A stretch of DNA of 64,000 nucleotides from NCBI GenBank assembly GCA_024663395.1, contig JANFAH010000009.1:124001-188000 (forward strand). The letters run 5' to 3'. Source of the stretch: Pisolithus tinctorius. Lineage: Eukaryota > Basidiomycota > Agaricomycetes > Boletales > Pisolithaceae. The notes under the pieces were generated by a model, which made no database searches, was not told where the DNA came from, and worked only from the letters and a program-made list of their open reading frames with translations. Positions within the stretch are counted from its first letter, which is position 1. Every line of letters begins with the position of its first letter. Shown piece after piece: positions 1-10,461 of this stretch. The position numbers and the translations under genes were made by a program.

Positions 1-116
1 CTCCGGTCCAACCGGACTTGGCCCCTGTCTCTCGGCCTTGACTTTGGCCACTCAGACTTGACCCCTGTCACCCGGTCTTGAAGCCTGGTCACCCGAGGGT
101 AAACCCGTACTTCACA
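1..116 (+). repeat. 3' end of solo LTR, family G
   Basis: This is the end of a long LTR whose fuller copies lie at 13145-14895 (plus) and 6909-8590 (minus). All end in a stretch built from pyrimidine-rich 'cct-ggtc' repeats followed by GGGTAAACCC and a terminal ACTTAACA-like end, here TTCACA. The 5' part lies outside the window. This copy keeps several CpG dinucleotides that are TpG or CpA in the copy at 14740-14895, so it is less decayed. Confidence 0.75.
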
Positions 117-264
117 CCATGACCCTTCCAATCCTACCAACACTGTATTCATTCCTGAATCAGAAGTGAAGGCTATGGAAATTTTCATTGAGAAACAGTG
201 ATCTCTTCCATCTGATCACCATCATTCTTCACATCAAAAACAAGGGGACAGTTTTGAGGATGGG

Positions 265-2340
265 ATGAGAGTGCCCATCTCAGTGCTGGATGGGTGTAGG
301 GATTCTTTCCATGCAGCAGATGAAAAGTGCGAGAAAGCAAGCACCCGCTTTTTTGCAGACACAGGGCTGATGGCTTTGCTTTGTCGCCATGATCATGTTC
401 TCTGGCTGGTCAATATGACATCTGCAGGAGAAAAGCAGCACTATGCCTTGGTGCTATTGAAACATCTCTTTGAACATCTGCCTACCACTGCAACTGTTGG
501 CCTCTTGTATGACATTGGCTGTCAACTGGAATGTAGTTGCCACAAGTGGAAGCTACTTGATGAGGGGATACTCTCCAGGTTGAAGTTTGGCATCTCTGTT
601 TTCCATGCTTATGGTCATCAGTGGCCATGTCAGATAGTATATCACCCATGTAAATGTGTGGGTTTTGGTGTGTCAGATGGTGAGGGGTGTGAGCAGTTAT
701 GGAGTTCTCTGAAGATGCTCATTCCTATCCTCCAAGTGTCTGGTGTAAGCATTCATTTTCCTGTAATATGATTCCAATGTTAATTTCCTACTTAGTACCA
801 TCAGAGGCTATTTGTTCTTGATAATCAGATTCATCACTTTGACAAGAAGTCTTTTACTGCTCTTGGCCAGTGGCTGAACAAAAAGTGGTCCCTCTGCAAA
901 AGCAAGAAAACCATGGCTTTGGGGGCCCTCCATGCATTGCATGTTGACATGCAGACTCTACAAGAGGAGTGGGCTGCACAGGTGCACTCACAGACTCAGC
1001 CTCTACCTTGTTAGTCTTTTTCCTATGTTTGCCATCATGTTGCTCACCATACACACATAGGGCAGTCAAGGAAGAAGGGTGCTGAACAGTTGGCACTTAT
1101 ACTTGCCCTGGAAAAATCTGTTCAGAACCACCAGAGCCATGTGGATCAGCTGGAAATGGATCTTCACAATGATTGTGTCAATGACATCATTGACTTCAAT
1201 TTACAACTTACTGCAACACAAGCTTCACTCTCAAAGGCAACTCAGGCTTTGAGACAAAAAAAAAGTGCATTAGGAGTCTCAGTACAAACTGACCTCTATC
1301 TCCTGAGGAACAACAAGTGGCTCCAAACCCAAACTAATGCACAGGCACTGAAAGTTTGAATCAGGGAGTGCCTTTGTCAGTGCAAGTTTGAATTTGAGTG
1401 GCTAGAACAGTCATCCAAGAACTCTATTAATGGTAAGTAGAGGGTGTTCTTTCTGCCTGCTATTTTCAATAACATCTGTGGTAGAAAACAATTTACAGTC
1501 ACATGTGAAGTCATCCATAAAACAACAAGAGCCTGCCATATCAAAACTTGTCACTAGCTACAACACCCTCTGTGATGAGCTTATGGGTATGATACAACTT
1601 GGGAAAGCACCCCCTGGTGCAATTTCCCCTTTCCCCATACCTCCTAAGGGAATTTTTCAACTGGAGGTTGACAGTGATATTTGGCAGGATGTGGGACTTG
1701 CAGAGGGTTGTGCTAATCCCCCATCTTGGCTTGCTGATGAAGCTGTGCGTAAAGGAATAAGGCTCATGCTAGAAGTTGATCGTTGTAATGAAGAAGAAAG
1801 AAGATTGTCAAGAGAGCGGTCTGCTTGCAGGAATGGTTTTCTGTGGAGTGGCAGAGTGTCCAGGTGACCTTGGAACATGCAGGTGAGTTCAAATGACATT
1901 GTCTTGTCACCATCTCACAATAGTTAGACAAATCTTACAAGTATCACCTGCAATCACTGAGGGATAACCTTGTGGCAGTATATGTCAATTGGGAGGCCAA
2001 GGTTCGACATATTCCACATGCATGGATTCCATCTAGACCTTGGGGACCCAGAGCAGAGGAAATTGCAGGTTGCCTTGTGGCTGCTAACAATTCCAGTGTA
2101 ATATCTGCAGCAGAGGATCAAACAGAGGGATCATTAAAAGACTATGACTCTGATGGGGAGGGGTTGATGTCAGAAGGTGGTGATAACCTATTGTTATCCA
2201 TTGAAGAGATGGCACTGGAAGAGGAATATTCCATGGGGGAAGCAGATGAGGAGCAATCCACAGAGGATGAGGAATGGTTGCAGGACATTGAAAATGGTTA
2301 TTTGCCCTCTTCACCAGTGAAATTGCCATTAAAAAGATAG
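265..2340 (+). pseudogene. KDZ-type (Kyakuja-Dileera-Zisupton) transposase, C-terminal half, decayed
   Basis: The fragment carries the KDZ hallmark blocks YDIGCQLE, FGISVFHAYGHQW, CQIVYHP and SDGEGCEQLWSSL, followed by a coiled-coil region and an acidic C-terminal tail. KDZ proteins are DNA transposases common in basidiomycetes. Four short introns keep the protein in frame: 745-795, 1010-1060, 1433-1484 and about 1883-1923. Two lesions break it: an in-frame TGA at 1357-1359, where the context suggests CGA to TGA, and a one-base loss near 1825 that shifts EWFSVEWQ out of frame. The N-terminal CxC region and the left end are missing, because LTR G abuts at 116. No terminal inverted repeats were found. 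The family call is firm; activity is very unlikely. Confidence 0.85.
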
Positions 2341-2452
2341 AGATACTAGACTTTGTATACATATATTGAATGTCTATAAATTGGAGAATCACCCCTGCTT
2401 TATCTTTGTGATGTTGTGACTGATCATATATCCCTTCATTGCCCCTCACAAT

Positions 2453-3137
2453 GTGTCCAGGCTCATTGTTCATACTAATGTGATCAAAATTGAGTGCACC
2501 ACAGCAAGTGAGAAATGGTGCTATTTAACAGTGATACTGAGTGCATATATAGCAGAAAAGAAGCAGAGGATCCAGGAGGGTATTGATGATGCATATCATG
2601 ACCAATTGAAGGCCAGGCCCAGCATGAATAACCTAGAATCCTTCAGAAGTGTGGTTGAGTGTGAATTTATCCTGGCTCATGACCATTCTGGTTGATATAT
2701 GCAGGAGCACCTGAAGGAGGACAACAATGTCAAGCAGATGGTCACTACAGGATCAAAAGCATCATATATCTTTGTCTTGCAGATGATGATCTGTGTTGGG
2801 CAGCAGAGTGTGGAAGGAAAGTGTATACCATTCAGCTTCCACCATTGGACATTACCTCATTTTGCAGGGAGTTCAAGCACAAATACTGTGTTGATGTTAC
2901 AGACAAGGAGGGTGGCTTCCTTGCTGGAGTTCTGCAGATTGGTATTGACAAAAGCTCCCTGGAGTTGCAAGCAAAGCTTGGTGAAGAATATGCTTGCCTC
3001 ATTCAGCATCATCATGCATTTCAGACATCCACTGTCCCTTGCACAGGCAGCCTTACTCCCTACTACATGGCTGTCAACTTGTATCATATCATTCACAATG
3101 CCATTAAGATCTTTCACATTGACCACTGCAAGCCTAC
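2453..3137 (+). pseudogene. Unrecognised coding-like remnant between KDZ and minisatellite
   Basis: Two overlapping frames are open here: 2453-2695 (80 aa) and 2692-3114, which reads on into the repeat. The second frame holds a plausible globular stretch with Cys, His and hydrophobic periodicity (for example [18 protein letters not shown]) before it runs into the 21-bp repeat, where coding meaning ends. I recognise no family. It may be a downstream exon set of the KDZ element, which often carries extra ORFs, or a captured host fragment. Nothing shows it is expressed. Confidence 0.3.
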
Positions 3138-4170
3138 CTTGACTTGGAGAATCTCCAACATGAGATGGGGAATCTCCACCCTTGGCATGGAGAATCCCCA
3201 TGGCCCATGAAGAATCTCTTCCTCATAGGTCATGAAAAATCCCCACAATTGACTTGGAGAATCCCCATGTCCAATGGAGAATCCCCACAGTTCATGGAGA
3301 ACTCCCACAATTGACATGGAGAATCCCCACATTTGATATGGAAAATCCCCAGTGGGCCATGGAGAATCCCCAGTGGGCCATGGAGAATCCCCAACATGGC
3401 ATGGAGAATCCCCAACATGGCATGGAGAATCTCCAACATGACATGGAGAATCCCCAGTGGGCCATGGAGAATCCCCAACATGGCATGGAGAATCCCCACC
3501 CTTGACATGCAGAATCTCCAACATGACATGGAGAATCCCCAGTGGGCCATGGAGAATCCCCAATGTGGCATGGAGAATCCCCAACATGGCATGGAGAATC
3601 CCAACCCTTGACATGGAGAATCCCCAGTGGGCCATGGAGAATCCCCACCCTTGACATGGAGAATCTCCAACATGACATGGAGAATCCCCAACATGACATG
3701 GAGAATCCCCATCCTTGACATGGGGAATCTCCAACATGACATGGAGAATCCCCAGTAGGCCATGGAGAATCCCCAACATGGCATGGAGAATCTCCAACAT
3801 GACATGGAGAATCCCCAGTGGGCCATGGAGAATCCCCAACATGGCATGGAGAATCCCCAGTGGGCCATGGGGAATCCCCAACATGGCATGGAGAATCTCC
3901 AACATGACATGGAGAATCCCCAGTGGGCCATGGAGAATCCCCAACATGTCATGGAGAATCCCCATCCTTGACATGGAGAATCTCCAACATGACATGGAGA
4001 ATCCCCAGTGGGCCATGGGGAATCCCCAACATGGCATGGAGAATCCCCACAGTTGACATGGAGAACCCCCACAGGCCATGGGTACTCTCCAACATGACAT
4101 GGAGAATCCCCACACTTGACAAGGAGAATCCCCAACATGACATAGACTCAATCCCCAGCAGGACATGGAG
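3138..4170. repeat. Minisatellite, ~21-bp unit with GGAGAATC(C/T)CCA core
   Basis: About 45-50 tandem units of 21-22 bp share CATGGAGAATCCCCA followed by a variable tail (GTGGGC, ACATGG, CCCTTGA, ACATGA). The CTCCA variant makes the core TGGAGAATCTCCA, a 6-bp inverted repeat around one base. Units alternate in a loose higher-order pattern. Because the unit is a multiple of three and lacks stops, long frames are open on both strands (minus-strand frames of 378 and 302 codons); these are by-products of the repeat. Related cores recur at 4960-5000 and 63890-64000. Confidence 0.95.
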
Positions 4171-5154
4171 TATGCACTTAGAGGACCACCTTCTCCATCC
4201 TTTACACCAACTGCTGATATACCTTGTGGTGTTGTTAGTGTTTGAGTCACTCAACAGTTCATTCTTTCATAGGACAATACTCTCTGCTTCATGTTCCTTG
4301 TCTCCATCCTCTCACACCTGTGTGATTTTCCTGGTGACAAAGAGGTGATGGTAGTGTCCCAACTTCTGAAAATCACAGGGTTTTTTCAATGGTATATTTG
4401 TTGACTTCATCATGGGAGTTTGTTGGTGTCCAAACTGTCCTCCATCATCTTGTTAGAGCAGCATGAGGGGCAGGGTGAGCTAAAGCACAGGGTAGGTTAG
4501 TTTGAGTGCATAAGGATGAGTGGAGTGTTTGGTCAGGGGGATGTTTCCTGAGAGTTAATACCCAGATGATTCTGTTGTCATATGCAGAAGGTGTCATTCT
4601 ACCTCCCCTTTCCTCTATCATCTGCCCTGCCCCTTTCTCCCCCTGTACCACTCACCTGCTGTCTGTTCTCCTCCATCCCCCCTGCCTTTCAAGGAATCCT
4701 CTTGATCACCTAGGATTCCAATGCAAGTGCCATAATTGATGGTCTTAAGTTGTGTCACTCTGTAAGAATGGCTTCCAACTTTTCATGGCCTGGGAAATGG
4801 GTCTATTTAGCCTGGGGAAAGCCCAGGATCAACCTGGAAAGGGGGTCTATTTAGCCTGGAGAAAGTCCAATTTGGACCCCAGCTACCCTTTCATTTGATG
4901 TATAGTATATATATATTATGGAGAAAATGTTTTCTCCAACCCTATTAAATTGCTGCTCTGGAGAATCTCCAGGAATGGTGGTGGAGAATCCCCAAAAGTT
5001 GGGAATTCCCACCAAAATGACACCTATTAGGTTAATACTTATATCAAAATCTCCAGACCTAATAGGTCTCCAAGGGGGGTTGACTGAAGTGTAGGCTTGT
5101 CCCATAGAGTTCTTTGGTGGCCTCTGTCCAGGAGGCACTGATTATGCTTGTTAT
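4171..5154. other. Gene-free spacer with short repeats and one hairpin
   Basis: I see no gene here. A direct repeat of about 30 bp (GGGTCTATTTAGCCTGG...) occurs near 4797 and again near 4845. At 4920-4937 there is a perfect 8-bp-arm hairpin, GGAGAAAATGTTTTCTCC, directly after an AT-rich tract. Two isolated copies of the minisatellite core lie at about 4960-5000. The rest is low-CpG sequence without recognisable features. Confidence 0.6.
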
Positions 5155-6840
5155 TCACTGGATGATCTCCTCTGAGAGTGGCACAGAGGCTGTTGCTTCT
5201 GGAGTTGAGGAGGCCAGGCACCAGCTGAGTAGCCTATCTCTGGTGTGACGATGCAGTCTGAGGAGTGAGGGGGCTGGGGCAAGGTGGGGGTGATAGGGCT
5301 TTGGGGCTGATGTCTGTGCAGAGTCTGTGTCATACAGCAGTGTGTTGAACTTGTTGGCTTTGTTATTCAAGGTCAGTGATGGCTTTTTCAATGAGCTCAT
5401 TGATGAGCCATTGGTGAGAGGAGAGGTTTCTCTCTGCCTCATGCTGTCTTGTGATATGGTTGATGGCCCAGGCAGGTTGGAGTGTGTAGTAGCCTTCTTG
5501 GCATGCTCATTGTTCTGCTGGTAGGATGGGGGTGTCAAAGTCAACAATGAGCTGGTGAAGGTAGCTAGGGATGGGGAGAGGAGGGAGGACATGTCTAAGG
5601 TTACCATAGATGCCTCTCAATGGCTGGTCTGCTGGGTTGTCACCACTTTGAACATACACTGTTTGGATGCTAAGCAGGTTAGAGTTGGGATCATGGACAA
5701 GATTGTGTATACACTTGAAAATTTCATTGACTTCTCAGTTCTGGTGGCTGCCTGTCCACCACCCTTCCACAATGCCAGTGTTATCACCATGGATGGTGAT
5801 GTGGGTGGGGGAGGATAGGATCACATTGATCATGCTGATGAGAAATTCAATGCCAATAGCTTCTGCCCAGCTGATGTCATGTTTGGATCCCACTGACTTC
5901 CAACCTGGGACAAGGTGCCAGGCCCTCCATCTTCTGCTGATGATGATTCTAACACCAAAGCCAGCACTAGCATCTGAAAATGCTTGGAGGTCCACTTGAG
6001 TGGAGGGGGGGATCAGCAGGCATTGGAGTTTCCCTTCCTGCAGTGCACTTATCCACCATTCGAGGTCTGTTTGGCAGTGTTTGTCCAGCCTGTGAGGTAA
6101 GAAAGGCTTTGGTGAGCATACTGTGATCATGTGCTCTAGGCTGGTTAGGTATGCACATCCTTGGGGGAGCAAAGAGGAGGTGTGCAAGAGCTTGCCATAC
6201 AATTCCTGTGTGTCTTGTAGTGTGTGTACCTGTCATTTGCACCATTCATGAATGGCTTGTAGGTATTTGGTAGTCTTGTTTTTGCTCAGGGTTACCACCC
6301 AGTGCTGGAGATCCCATAGGAAACCAATGTATATTGTGGAGTGGTTGAAACCCTGGTCTTTCTCTACCTCCCAGGGAATACTGAGCTCTTTAGAGATTGC
6401 ATCAATATCATCAAAATTGTAGGTGAAAGCTGCATTGTGCTCTGATCTAGGGGTGATGGCCAAGTGATCAGATAAGGGGTGTCAGCAGTCTTTGTTGAAC
6501 TCTTCAAAGGATCCATCTTCATGGGTGATGCCTTTGAAGAAGACTCTGCTGCCTGAATATTGGAGGCCAGCCAGGGCTATTTGCATGTTCCATTGTTGTC
6601 TGGAGGTGTTGTATTCTCATAGGTACTGTTTTTGTATTCTGGCAAAGAAATGATTGTCTACCCATTTGTTGAGTGGGCCAATACCTTGGCTCCTAAAAAT
6701 CTCGACTTCCATGTCCACTAACCTTCCATACATGCCTGCTGAGGGTGAGGAACCAAAGGCTAGGCACATGTCTATGCATGCCTGCATGTTAGAGATCCTT
6801 ACTACAGCTGCTGTCCATTGGGATGGGTGTAGGGGGTCAG
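5155..6840 (-). pseudogene. RT / RNase H / tyrosine-recombinase-type retroelement fragment (DIRS/Ngaro-like)
   Basis: Read from 6840 down to 5155, the pieces come in retroelement order. First is an RT region around 6470-6680 (frames with GPLNKW, HFFARIQ and LAGLQYSG). An RT thumb-like segment follows at 6233-6463 (IPWEVEKDQGF, GFLWDL). Next is an RNase H domain at 5735-6202 with LQAFSDASAGFG and HGDNTGIVEGWW acidic motifs. Last is a segment at 5155-5607 containing HRHTRDRLLSW, which resembles the start of the recombinase-like domain in basidiomycete DIRS/Ngaro elements. Several stops and frame changes break it, and no split or terminal repeats were seen. The RT/RNase H call is firm; the DIRS/Ngaro placement is an inference from family memory. 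Confidence 0.65.
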
Positions 6841-6908
6841 TTTGATATGCTTGTGCTTGTTAAGTCTGGTTCATCACTGGTCAAAAGCTGGTCTGGAGTC
6901 TGGTCAGG

Positions 6909-8590
6909 TGTTAAGTATGGGTTTACCCTCAGGTGACCAGGCTTCAAGACTGGGTGACAGGGACTAGTCTGGGTGGCTAGAGTCAAGGCCAGGAGACAGT
7001 GTCAAGTCTGGGCCTACTCCGACCAACTCCAACACTATATAAGGTCTAGAGGAGGGTCCAGAAGCAAGTCCGACACAGGGAAGCAGAACTCTGACTGGTG
7101 GAGTGTTGGCAGGAATGAAGACTGCCGAAGCAAGGGTGGAGCAGAGTGAGGGCATTGGGTTTAGCTCGTGTGCTACCCCCTTGCATGATCTCAGCCCTCG
7201 TATTTCAGAGGGAGGGTACAGACGGAGAGTTGGAGATAACTCTGACAGGCAGAAGTCAGAGGCAGAAGGAGTAGGAACTAAGTTGATATTTGTACTAAAG
7301 AACAGTGGAGTATGATACATGCTTTTATACTGTTACAGAGGTACAGTAACCAGAATTGGAACTGACATATGGAGACCCAGAAATTTTCAAGTAAAAACTT
7401 CCTAGACAACAAAGGAAGGGTAGATGGAGGACATATGAACAGGTAACATAGAACATCCAGAAAAGGGAACAGTCCAGATGCTGGACCACACGGTGCACGT
7501 GCTGCAGAGTACCTGACTGCATGCTGTCAGGGAGAAGTCTGAAGGCAGTCACATGACCACTCAGAGAACAGTCCACTTGGTCTGGTAGGAGAGCAACACA
7601 AGCCCAACAGCAGTCAGGGCAGAGATGGTTAGTAGATGATCGAAGGTGGGTGGAGTTGGTGCGGAGTGAGCAGATGACCAGTGGAAGAGGGTGTGGAGTG
7701 AGTAAAGGCTTAGAGTGAACACATGGTTATGACAGACAGGGGCTAAGTCCAGCTGGACTGGAGTTAAGACTGGGAGACAGGGGCCAAGTCTGGTTGGACC
7801 AGAGTTGAGGCCAGAGGTCAGGGGTTAAGTCCAGAGGACCAGACTTAAGGCTGGGAGCATGGGAATAAGGCTGGTAGTGTGGGAAACCAACTGGTCTTGG
7901 AATGCACACAGGGGGGAGCCAGTCCAGGGTTGGATCTACCTCCCTTGGTCTCAGCTTATGTGCTGTACCCTTATGCAAGCCAGGGAGAGGTCTGGGACAG
8001 GGGCTGGGGATAGCTCAAGGCTTGGCCTTAGCTATAGAGTAGACTTGGAGAGTAGTACTGAGTTGAGGGTAATACTAAGTTGGTATTCTGACTGAGGTGC
8101 TATGAAGTATGTACAGGGGTTAAATACATGAGGCTGGTCCGGGATGATGAACATGAAGCTGGACTCATTAATAAGCTATTAGTGAGATGATTAGCAAGGT
8201 GAGGATAGCCACAGTGGCTGTGCCAAGACTAATAGCCAAAGTCTGGGTGACCAGCATACCAGAGTCAGACACAGGTTTTGTACAGTGAGCAAAAGTCAGA
8301 CAAAAGGACTAGATGAAATATAGTGCAAACATGGGAAAACAGACCGGAGTTATGTCCAGGTCACCCAGACATAGACCTGGGAGGACCAGGGTGGAGCAGC
8401 ACAAGGTCAGGAGGCCAGAGTGGACCGGAGATAGGGGTAAAACACTGGACTTGAGTTATTCAGGCTGGAGTTGGGTTATCTAGGGCTGGAGTTGGGTTTT
8501 CTAGGCCAGACTAGGACCAGACTTGACCAGAGATAGGGGCTAGGGGTCCAGACTGGACCAGGATTGAGTCTGAGAGTCATGGATATGACA
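6909..8590 (-). mobile_element. Solo LTR G inserted in LTR H (TSD TCAGG)
   Basis: The boundaries are TGTTAAGTATGGG at 6909 and GGATATGACA ending at 8590. The 5-bp duplication TCAGG lies at 6904-6908 and 8591-8595. The sequence is an inverted relative of 13145-14895. It is itself interrupted by LTR J at 7000-7734. No coding region remains, so it is a solo LTR. Confidence 0.85.
7000..7734 (+). mobile_element. Solo LTR J inserted in LTR G (TSD GACAG)
   Basis: It begins TGTCAAGTC and ends GGTTATGACA, flanked by GACAG at 6995-6999 and 7735-7739. It shares the J-family core (TGTGCTACCCCCTTGCATGA, CAGCCCTCGTATTTCAGAGG, a TATATAAGG-like box) with 13859-14702, 57476-58279 and 59265-60857. This is the third nesting level: J in G in H. 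Confidence 0.85.
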
Positions 8591-9192
8591 TCAGGGGTCA
8601 GAGGAAAGATGAAGGTACAAGAGGTGTTGGACTATTGGACTTAGCAATTGAAGATGCAGCACTATTTCCTTGCATGGGCCATAGTCTGGTCAAGAGGCAG
8701 AGGACAGAGAAAAGAGGGGACCAGGTTAAGACAAGACTAAGTTGATTTCAGACTCTGGCTAAAACAGATTATCCTATGACTTAAATACTAAGGGTATAGT
8801 AAGTGTAACATAGCACCAGAGACCAGTTTGCACTGGTACAGTGATGGTTGGTAAACTGATTGGTAAGTAATGTTACAAAGAATATTATCAAGCAAAACTA
8901 TGAACAAAGGATTTACCAGGAACTGGGGCAGGACCAGTGGCTGGGCTGGGTATTACACCAGTCCAGTACCAACTGAGTGGACAACTTGACTGGGCACTGC
9001 CTTGCAGTGCCTCATAAACTAACACATTTCTAGGTTGAAGGGTTAAGGCCAGGACTGGGGCAAGGGTTGGTCAAGACTGGTCAAGACTGGGGTAGAGCTG
9101 GTCTAGGGTGGTCTAGACACAGTTGTGACAGTATCCCCCTCTTGGAGCCAAGCCCATGAGGCTCCAATGAGGACAATGCTGAGAATGAAATT

Positions 9193-10250
9193 TTGGTGTC
9201 TGACTTGAAAACCAGTGGACTTAAGACCAGTCCACCTCAGGATTGGTTTCCTCACTTCAACATGTCCATTCACCAGTCCCAAACACCCTATGACCAAGAC
9301 CTCCTGCCTGACCTGACCTGGGTGACAAGTGTTGAGCTGCAGGTAGGCAGCAATGATGATGAGCAGGCTATCCAGGGGAAGTTGGCCGAGTGCAAGAGGT
9401 GCAAGGCAAAGGCACAGGAGGAAGCCCAGTTGGAGGCAGAGAGACAAGAGCAGGCCCAGCTTGAGGAAGAAAAGGTGCATGCAGAGGCTGCACACAAGGC
9501 TGAGGAGGCAAGGAGAGCAGAGCAGAGCTGGTGGGTGGATGCTCTGGTGGGTGCCTCAACTGGGGCCAGGTCCAACATCAGGGTGATGAACCCTTGGTAA
9601 GTCCTTCCTTTGGTTCCAACATGTTTGTTAATGCACTCTCTTGCAGGTGTCTTTGTTGCAACTGGACCAACATGGTTTGTGTGCACTCCACTGACAGCAA
9701 GAAGTGGTGTCTGGCCTGTAACTGGTGCAATGAGTTGAAGGAGCATTGCCAGTGGCTAGTCAAAGGTGAGACCAGTCAAGGGGCTGGCCCAGCTGTTGAC
9801 AAGGGCAAGAGGAAGGCCAACATGACATCCCCATGTGCTGGTGAGAAGAAGAAGAGGTCACAGAAACTCTTGACCAAGGTAATAGAGGGGGCCAATGACA
9901 AGGACATTGAGGTGATCACAGGGCCATCAAAGAAGGCCAGTGCAGGTAGGGTGACCAGTGAAGAGACTGGGGCTGGTCCTGTCACCAGTGAGCAGATGGA
10001 GTGCCTGATCAAGGCAGTGGAGCATGTGGCTGACAACATGGTTGGCCTAGCAGTGGCCCAAAAGGAGGCTTTGAGGAACTTTTACCAGTTTTCCCAGTCC
10101 TATGAAACCTATGTTGAAGAGCACTTTGAATTCTTGGCACCAGACATGCCCTCAGACTGGGACACCACTGACAAGGAGGACAGGGACATTGAGGGACTCA
10201 ATGAAGAGCTGGAGGGGCTGAGGGAGGAGGAAGAGGAAAGCTGGTCCTAG
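9193..10250 (+). CDS. Spliced antisense ORF of chromovirus X (Cys-cluster/coiled-coil protein)
   Basis: This two-exon gene runs opposite to pol, between the pol 3' end (10462) and the 3' LTR. Exon 1 is 9193-9596, intron 9597-9646 (50 bp, GTAAGT...TTGCAG), exon 2 9647-10250. Splicing joins TG and G into a Trp codon and keeps one frame of 335 aa. The protein has a charged Glu/Ala/Gln/Arg coiled coil (about residues 55-110), a cysteine cluster just after the junction (CLCCNW...VCVH...WCLACNWCNELKEHC), a basic KKKR stretch, and an acidic tail. A diverged copy exists in chromovirus Y (29870-32766). The Cys pattern recalls small zinc-cluster modules in basidiomycete repeats; function is unknown. 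Retention of splice sites and frame suggests it was a genuine element gene. The start is the first ATG of the frame; an alternative is the Met at 9262. Confidence 0.6.
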
Positions 10251-10461
10251 TCTGAGTCAGGTGACCAGACCAGTGCTGGTTCTGCTGGGTCCCAGGTCTA
10301 ATGTTGTGTGTGCATAGTGTAGTGTTCTTGTATGCCTGCAAATGCCAAATCCTGGTTCTGGTTCTAAGTAGTGAAAAGACAAATAAAAGAGAAGTAAGGC
10401 AAACAAGACAAAGTAGCTACAAAACAGATAAGGAGAAAAGAAAACTGAGACTGGTTCTAGG
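10251..10461. other. Convergent spacer between antisense ORF and pol
   Basis: About 210 bp separate the stop of the antisense gene from the stop of pol. The spacer is AT-rich with an AATAAA-like box (AAATAAAAGAG near 10380) that could serve plus-strand 3' processing. No ORF is supported. Confidence 0.5.

Larger units (their letters stand above)
6858..9130 (-). repeat. 3' LTR (family H) of chromovirus X, carrying nested LTRs
   Basis: The LTR starts TGTTAAGTC at 6858 and ends TTGTGACA at 9130. Removing the nested G element plus its 5-bp duplication leaves about 586 bp, matching the 585-bp H LTR at 24171-24755. The polypurine tract of X follows immediately on its coding strand (complement of 9131-9145, rich in AGGGGGAT). 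CpG is almost absent. Confidence 0.85.

Noticed and set aside
3114..4250. Long minus-strand frame (378 codons) as a repetitive protein gene
   Set aside because: It is a direct product of the stop-free 21-bp repeat; equivalent frames exist on the plus strand and there is no start context or unique sequence.
4445..4739. Opposed 68- and 77-codon frames in the spacer
   Set aside because: Low-complexity composition, no homology recognised, no splice or start support.
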